Assembly: GCA_002917075.1 (NCBI GenBank)
Contig: NTMA01000160.1
Location: 1-36,022 of the forward strand
Source of the DNA: Hawksworthiomyces lignivorus
Taxonomy: Eukaryota; Ascomycota; Sordariomycetes; Ophiostomatales; Ophiostomataceae
DNA: 36,022 bases
Direction: 5' to 3'
A program made the translations under genes and the position numbers. The notes under the pieces are model-generated. The model was not told the origin of the DNA. It did no database searches and worked only from the letters and a program-made list of their open reading frames with translations. Below are positions 31,845 to 36,022 of this stretch, one piece after another; position 1 is the stretch's first letter; each line of letters starts with the position of its first letter.

Positions 31845-33598
31845 ATGGTTATGGAATATAGCTCTTCGAGCTCTGAAGAGACCAATCGAAACCAGGACAA
31901 CAACTATTACAACAAAGCACCCAGAATGTCACTCCTTACCATGACGGCGCCCTCATTTTCTCACGATACTCTCCGCAGAAATTTCCCGTGGGAATCTGGG
32001 TCGCGATCTTCTTTAGATGTCAATTCTAAATCAAGGCTCCGTGCTGATGCTGAACCGGTGGCGCTTCCATCAATTAGACAAGCATTTCCGGAACTCCAAC
32101 TTCGGATTTCTGATGATAACCGGGCGGCAGCAAGACCGACACAAACATTATCCTTAACGCCCCTTACGACTTCACCCAATACTGCCAGCATTTCCACGGT
32201 TGCAACACCAGAATATATTCACTCACCATCTAGTGCTTACAAGCGGCAGCGTGTCTTAATGAATGACGATGAAAAGGGAGAGACGCTTAGCCACGTTCCC
32301 CGCTTGTGTGCTGTTCCGCCTTCTTTCGAGCGCTTAGAACATCAGACCTCTTCTCAGCAGGGTAGAGGGCTGAGAGGTTCTCCGACTCTAGCTCCCCCCG
32401 GCTCCCGAATTTCGGCATCGTCTTCGCCTCCAATATCATCAGCTTCTTCAACTACCGCTAGTAACACATCTACACAAGAGAGATGGGCACCCAACCGACT
32501 TGTACACGCCGGTAATGGTAGAGAATTGGTCCAGGATCGATCACCAGATCGAATGCCAGAAAGGAACAACAATGACGGTCGTGCCTCCAGCACCACTAGA
32601 TCTGTCCTTCCAGGCCTGTCGCAGCTTCGATTCGAGAATGAACAGCCGGCCACCATGTCACATTCGCCGAGGTACAAGAGTGGTGGATATCCTACTCCGA
32701 GTGGTGAAAGCAACTTCCGGTATCCGAGCCTAAGGGCACACCAACCAGATCCATCGAGCTTCAATCATCAGAGTGGCCTGCTATCGGACAGTGCCTGCCA
32801 GCAGCACCATCCGTCACGAATGCAATCACTCTCTATGGGCTCGATCCGTGGAGGCTTTGATCGTGCCGCATTCCCGTCTTCGTCTGCTACGCCATACCAC
32901 CACCAGCACCACTCGGCATCCCCGGCGTATCATCACCAAAATGCATCTGCCACAGAGTTTGGAAGCCTTGGTCTTGCTGTTGGCTACGGTGGCATCATTA
33001 ATGGCAGTAGCAACGGCGGTCCGGGTGATGTTAAGCAGCGCAAGAGGCGGGGAAACTTACCAAAAGAGACAACAGACAAGCTGCGGTCGTGGTTTGTCGC
33101 ACACTTGCATCATCCGTATCCATCTGAGGACGAGAAACAGGAACTGATGCGGCAGACGGGGCTTCAGATGAGTAAGTCGCAGCAACTGAATAGAAAGGCT
33201 CAAGACACAAAAGTCGCCAAAGGGAGATCCTTTGTCTTTACTAACGGTGATTCACAGATCAAATTTCGAACTGGTTTATCAATGCTCGGCGCCGCCAGTT
33301 GCCTGCCATGATCAATAATGCCAGGGCTGAATCGGACGCAATGTCTGCGAGTCGCAGCAGCAGTGTTACTGCTCGTGGAATGGACAGCCACCGGGTCATC
33401 AATCGTGATAGCGACAGGCACAGCATGCTTCCCATGCCAGATCGCATGCTGCCATCACCAGAGCGCGGTTTGGTACCACGGCAAAGCGCAATGTACGACA
33501 GCGACCGGACTAATCAACATGGCAGCCCTCTAAGCGAAGATGACTACGATGATATTCCGGGACATCACCGCGCACACATTAAACGGGGCAGCGTCTAG
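31845..33598 (+). CDS. TALE/KN-type homeodomain transcription factor
   Basis: CDS is join(31845..33171,33258..33598), 555 residues. The start may instead be the ATG at 31851, two codons in. The 86-nt intron has donor A|gtaagt, branch CTAAC and acceptor CACAG. It splits codon 43 of the homeodomain and restores GLQMNQISNWFINARRRQLP, a textbook recognition helix with Asn51 and the TALE signature WFINAR. The domain runs about residues 397-460, with a basic arm KQRKRRG and HPYPSEDEK in the TALE loop. The N-terminal 390 residues are Ser/Pro/His-rich and probably disordered, with a short motif LPSIRQAFPELQL near residue 70. The tail ends DDYDDIPGHHRAHIKRGSV. It is a nuclear regulator, by family. The target and fungal ortholog name are not assigned. 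It is preceded by about 13.9 kb without genes. Confidence 0.93.
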
Positions 33599-36022
33599 TT
33601 TATCAAAGGAACCAGTTTATTCCAAAACAGATCAGTTTGCGGGGCCAACATCAAATGAAATGAAGTAGCAACCAACACTCTCTCCTAAACAAACAAACTG
33701 GTACAGAGACGACGATAAAAATACAGAGATAGGCGCATGCGGCGGAAAAGGGGAGCATTATTAGAATCTAAGAGCATTGTTTACGAAAGAAAAGGAGAAG
33801 CAAAAAACAGGATCAACTGGAACCAAAAAATAATATCGGGAAAAAACATACCCCTAGATCCCTACGAGAAAACGGCAGATTTTCTTCTTATATTTGGCTT
33901 TGAGATGGCGTTTCGTATGAAGCAAGTATTGCGAGTTTAATGTATTGTTTGTCTATTTACGTTAATTTCTGTTAATACGCGAAATAATGAACATAAATAC
34001 GAAAAGCAAGATGATATGGAAAAGAATAGAGCTAGTGCTGAGCACCTAAGATTCTAAAACGAGGATGGTCTAGATGAAATCTTAGCACATCGCAACCTCA
34101 AGTTTACCACTCAAGATCTATCCGCAATAGCATTGGTATTACATGCCCGGCGCCTGTGACACATTGCGATACTACATCAGTGGCAGAGATTTAGGAGAAC
34201 CTACCATATACAATCAGAACTAAATACACCACGAGATAACTAGGATACATGTCTGAGAATAAAGGATATGGTGCAAATCAGCACCATCATGAGACTAGCC
34301 TGCCAAGCACACTGTTAGCACACACATTTAGGTCACCATCATGGAGTGTTGAGTAATAATAGCGTGGATTTTAATAGTTCCGCCAGCTGCTGCTGGGTAT
34401 ATTCAGGGTGGGAGAAGCAGAAGCAGGGCCCTAAAGTCGAATAATTAGAGAGGATTAAAAGTGAAGTGGCAGGGCCTGAAAGACCACGGACGAATCAGCT
34501 CATGAGATACCAAGTAGAAAAAACAATTATAAAACAGAGAGATAATTTCACCGCTTATGCCATGATCTGTCGCTGCAACTGCACATACTTCTGTCTGTGT
34601 GCTCTCCTTCGCGTCTTCTTGGCTAACATCGCACTACTTGGTGCCGTTATATCCATGGACATCGTGTCTGTCAGACGTTTCTCGAGAAGTTTAATGTGGC
34701 TTGATGAGCTGAGCCAATCTTTGTTCCGATCCTAACGAGAGCAATCCTTGACAAAGCATCTTCGTTGGGAAGCGCATTGGCCACGACAGTCAAACATGAC
34801 GAGCTGAAAGGAGGTTCCTTATTCTCACTTGCTTTGTTAGTGGATGTGCTGCAAATAAACATCTTTCTCTGTGATTTGGCCTTGAGCGGAGAATAAATGT
34901 TGTATGCGATCGTCTCACTACTGCGAGATAGCCCTAATAGAATGAAGGGGAAGAAAAAGGGAGAGTGTCTAACGTCTCAGAATTGTCATGTTTGTTCAGC
35001 ACGAGACTGCACCACAATACAAATTCTGCTCACCAAAGACGACAGAAAAAGCGGTGGCAAAGAACGAGTGGAAACATATGAGGCTTAAATTTTTGTACGT
35101 AGCATTATAAGACAGGTTGAAGGACAAGACTTCACGATCCACCACTTGATAGTAAGTACTTCGTTATAGCATGCAGAGACAAAAATATTCTCTGAAGCAT
35201 TCCCATACATATTTCAGGTAGGCCGGGACCATATTGACCAATCTTGCTTGAAACATATAAGGTACGAATGCAGCGGAGGTTATTTTTTTTTCATTTCTTC
35301 AGAATAAAATTGACAGATTTCCTTTCGGACTTTATTTCTCTTTTGGGCCGGTTCCATTTTAAAAAGCTTGATACCCGGCAGGTTCTCGTCAGATATAACA
35401 TTGCTAAATATTATATCACATCGTTTTTTATAGTAGGGAGGCTATTTTATTGTATGAGAGCTTCTATCGGCTCTGCTCATATTCATAATGGACACGGAAA
35501 GTACAGAAGGGAAGCAGGAGCAAGATCTCCTTCGATGTTCGGAGGAATACCAGCAGGTGATGTCTTAGACAAATCCGACAGCCTGCACTCCGTACTTCGA
35601 CATTGCCGAGAATATATGTTTCTTTCGGCATGACCACTGTAGATTCAAAAGATGGAACGTAGGTAGACAAAACTAAAACAGCATCCCCCATACAAATTCC
35701 ATTGGATTCTGAGACTACCTTCTACAGCCCTGGCCCTTGTAACATATCGTATGCTTAGCCTAAACTCTTGGTAGGACTTTTCTACATTATCAAGCCTAAC
35801 AAATGACAGAAAATTCCATCTGCTATTATCAATAAAATTGTATTGGAATTTGGCAGCGAAGAAGAGCTTCTCAACCGAATGGGCTGAAAGGGGGGAAAAT
35901 ACAAAGACGTTAAAATAGGTTTCGATCTCAGAATCTTGAAAAGCCCGGTCAATGGCATGTACTCCACATGAGATACTTCATGTTCATATTGGGGGGCTGT
36001 TGGGTGCAGATTTGAAAAAAAA
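33599..36022. other. Region downstream of the homeobox gene, no gene found
   Basis: AT-rich 2.4 kb with no ORF above 130 codons and none resembling a known protein. It contains one CTCCGTACTTCG string at 35589-35600 that is shared with 19935-19946. I see no tRNA or other RNA signature. The first few hundred bases should hold the homeobox 3' UTR. Confidence 0.6.

Overview
The window looks like nuclear DNA of a filamentous ascomycete (Pezizomycotina, most likely Sordariomycetes and possibly Hypocreales). The evidence is short introns of 62-227 nt with CTAAC/CTGAC branch points, a conserved fungal gene set (TRAPP subunit, histone H4, CDC27, SND2, a DUF3605 protein, CBR1, PBN1, a TALE homeobox gene), and long pyrimidine-rich leaders. 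The species assignment is inference only.

Left part (1-17.9 kb) is gene-dense. In order: the 3' exon of TRS20/sedlin (+, cut by the window edge), histone H4 (-), CDC27/APC3 (-), SND2/TMEM208 (+), a DUF3605 (Gig1-like) protein (-), microsomal NADH-cytochrome b5 reductase CBR1 (+), the ER GPI-mannosyltransferase subunit PBN1 (-), and a large multidomain caspase-like gene (+). All are rebuilt here from exons with explicit splice sites. Three divergent intergenic regions (CDC27/SND2, DUF3605/CBR1, PBN1/caspase-like) each carry a CCAAT box. SND2/DUF3605 and CBR1/PBN1 are convergent with short gaps. SND2, CBR1 and PBN1 all act at the ER membrane, but nothing in the sequence shows co-regulation.

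The most unusual gene is at 14359-17901. Its six exons join in frame into a predicted 1059-residue protein. It has a caspase-type His/Cys dyad, a second conserved region, a degenerate homeodomain-like segment (W48-F49 kept, Asn51 lost), a rhodanese-type domain lacking its active-site Cys, and a charged probable coiled coil. I do not recognise this architecture as a named family.

Right part (17.9-36 kb) is almost gene-free. A stretch of about 13.9 kb without a convincing protein gene precedes a TALE/KN homeobox transcription factor gene (31845-33598). That gene has a CCAAT/TATA promoter, a roughly 0.5 kb leader and a single 41-codon upstream ORF. The gap holds simple repeats, a recurring TACGGAGTAC palindrome-like motif, a cluster of short inverted repeats, a 40-nt poly-A tract and pyrimidine-rich strand-biased blocks. 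These suggest a large regulatory domain or long non-coding transcript upstream of the homeobox gene. The last 2.4 kb shows no gene.
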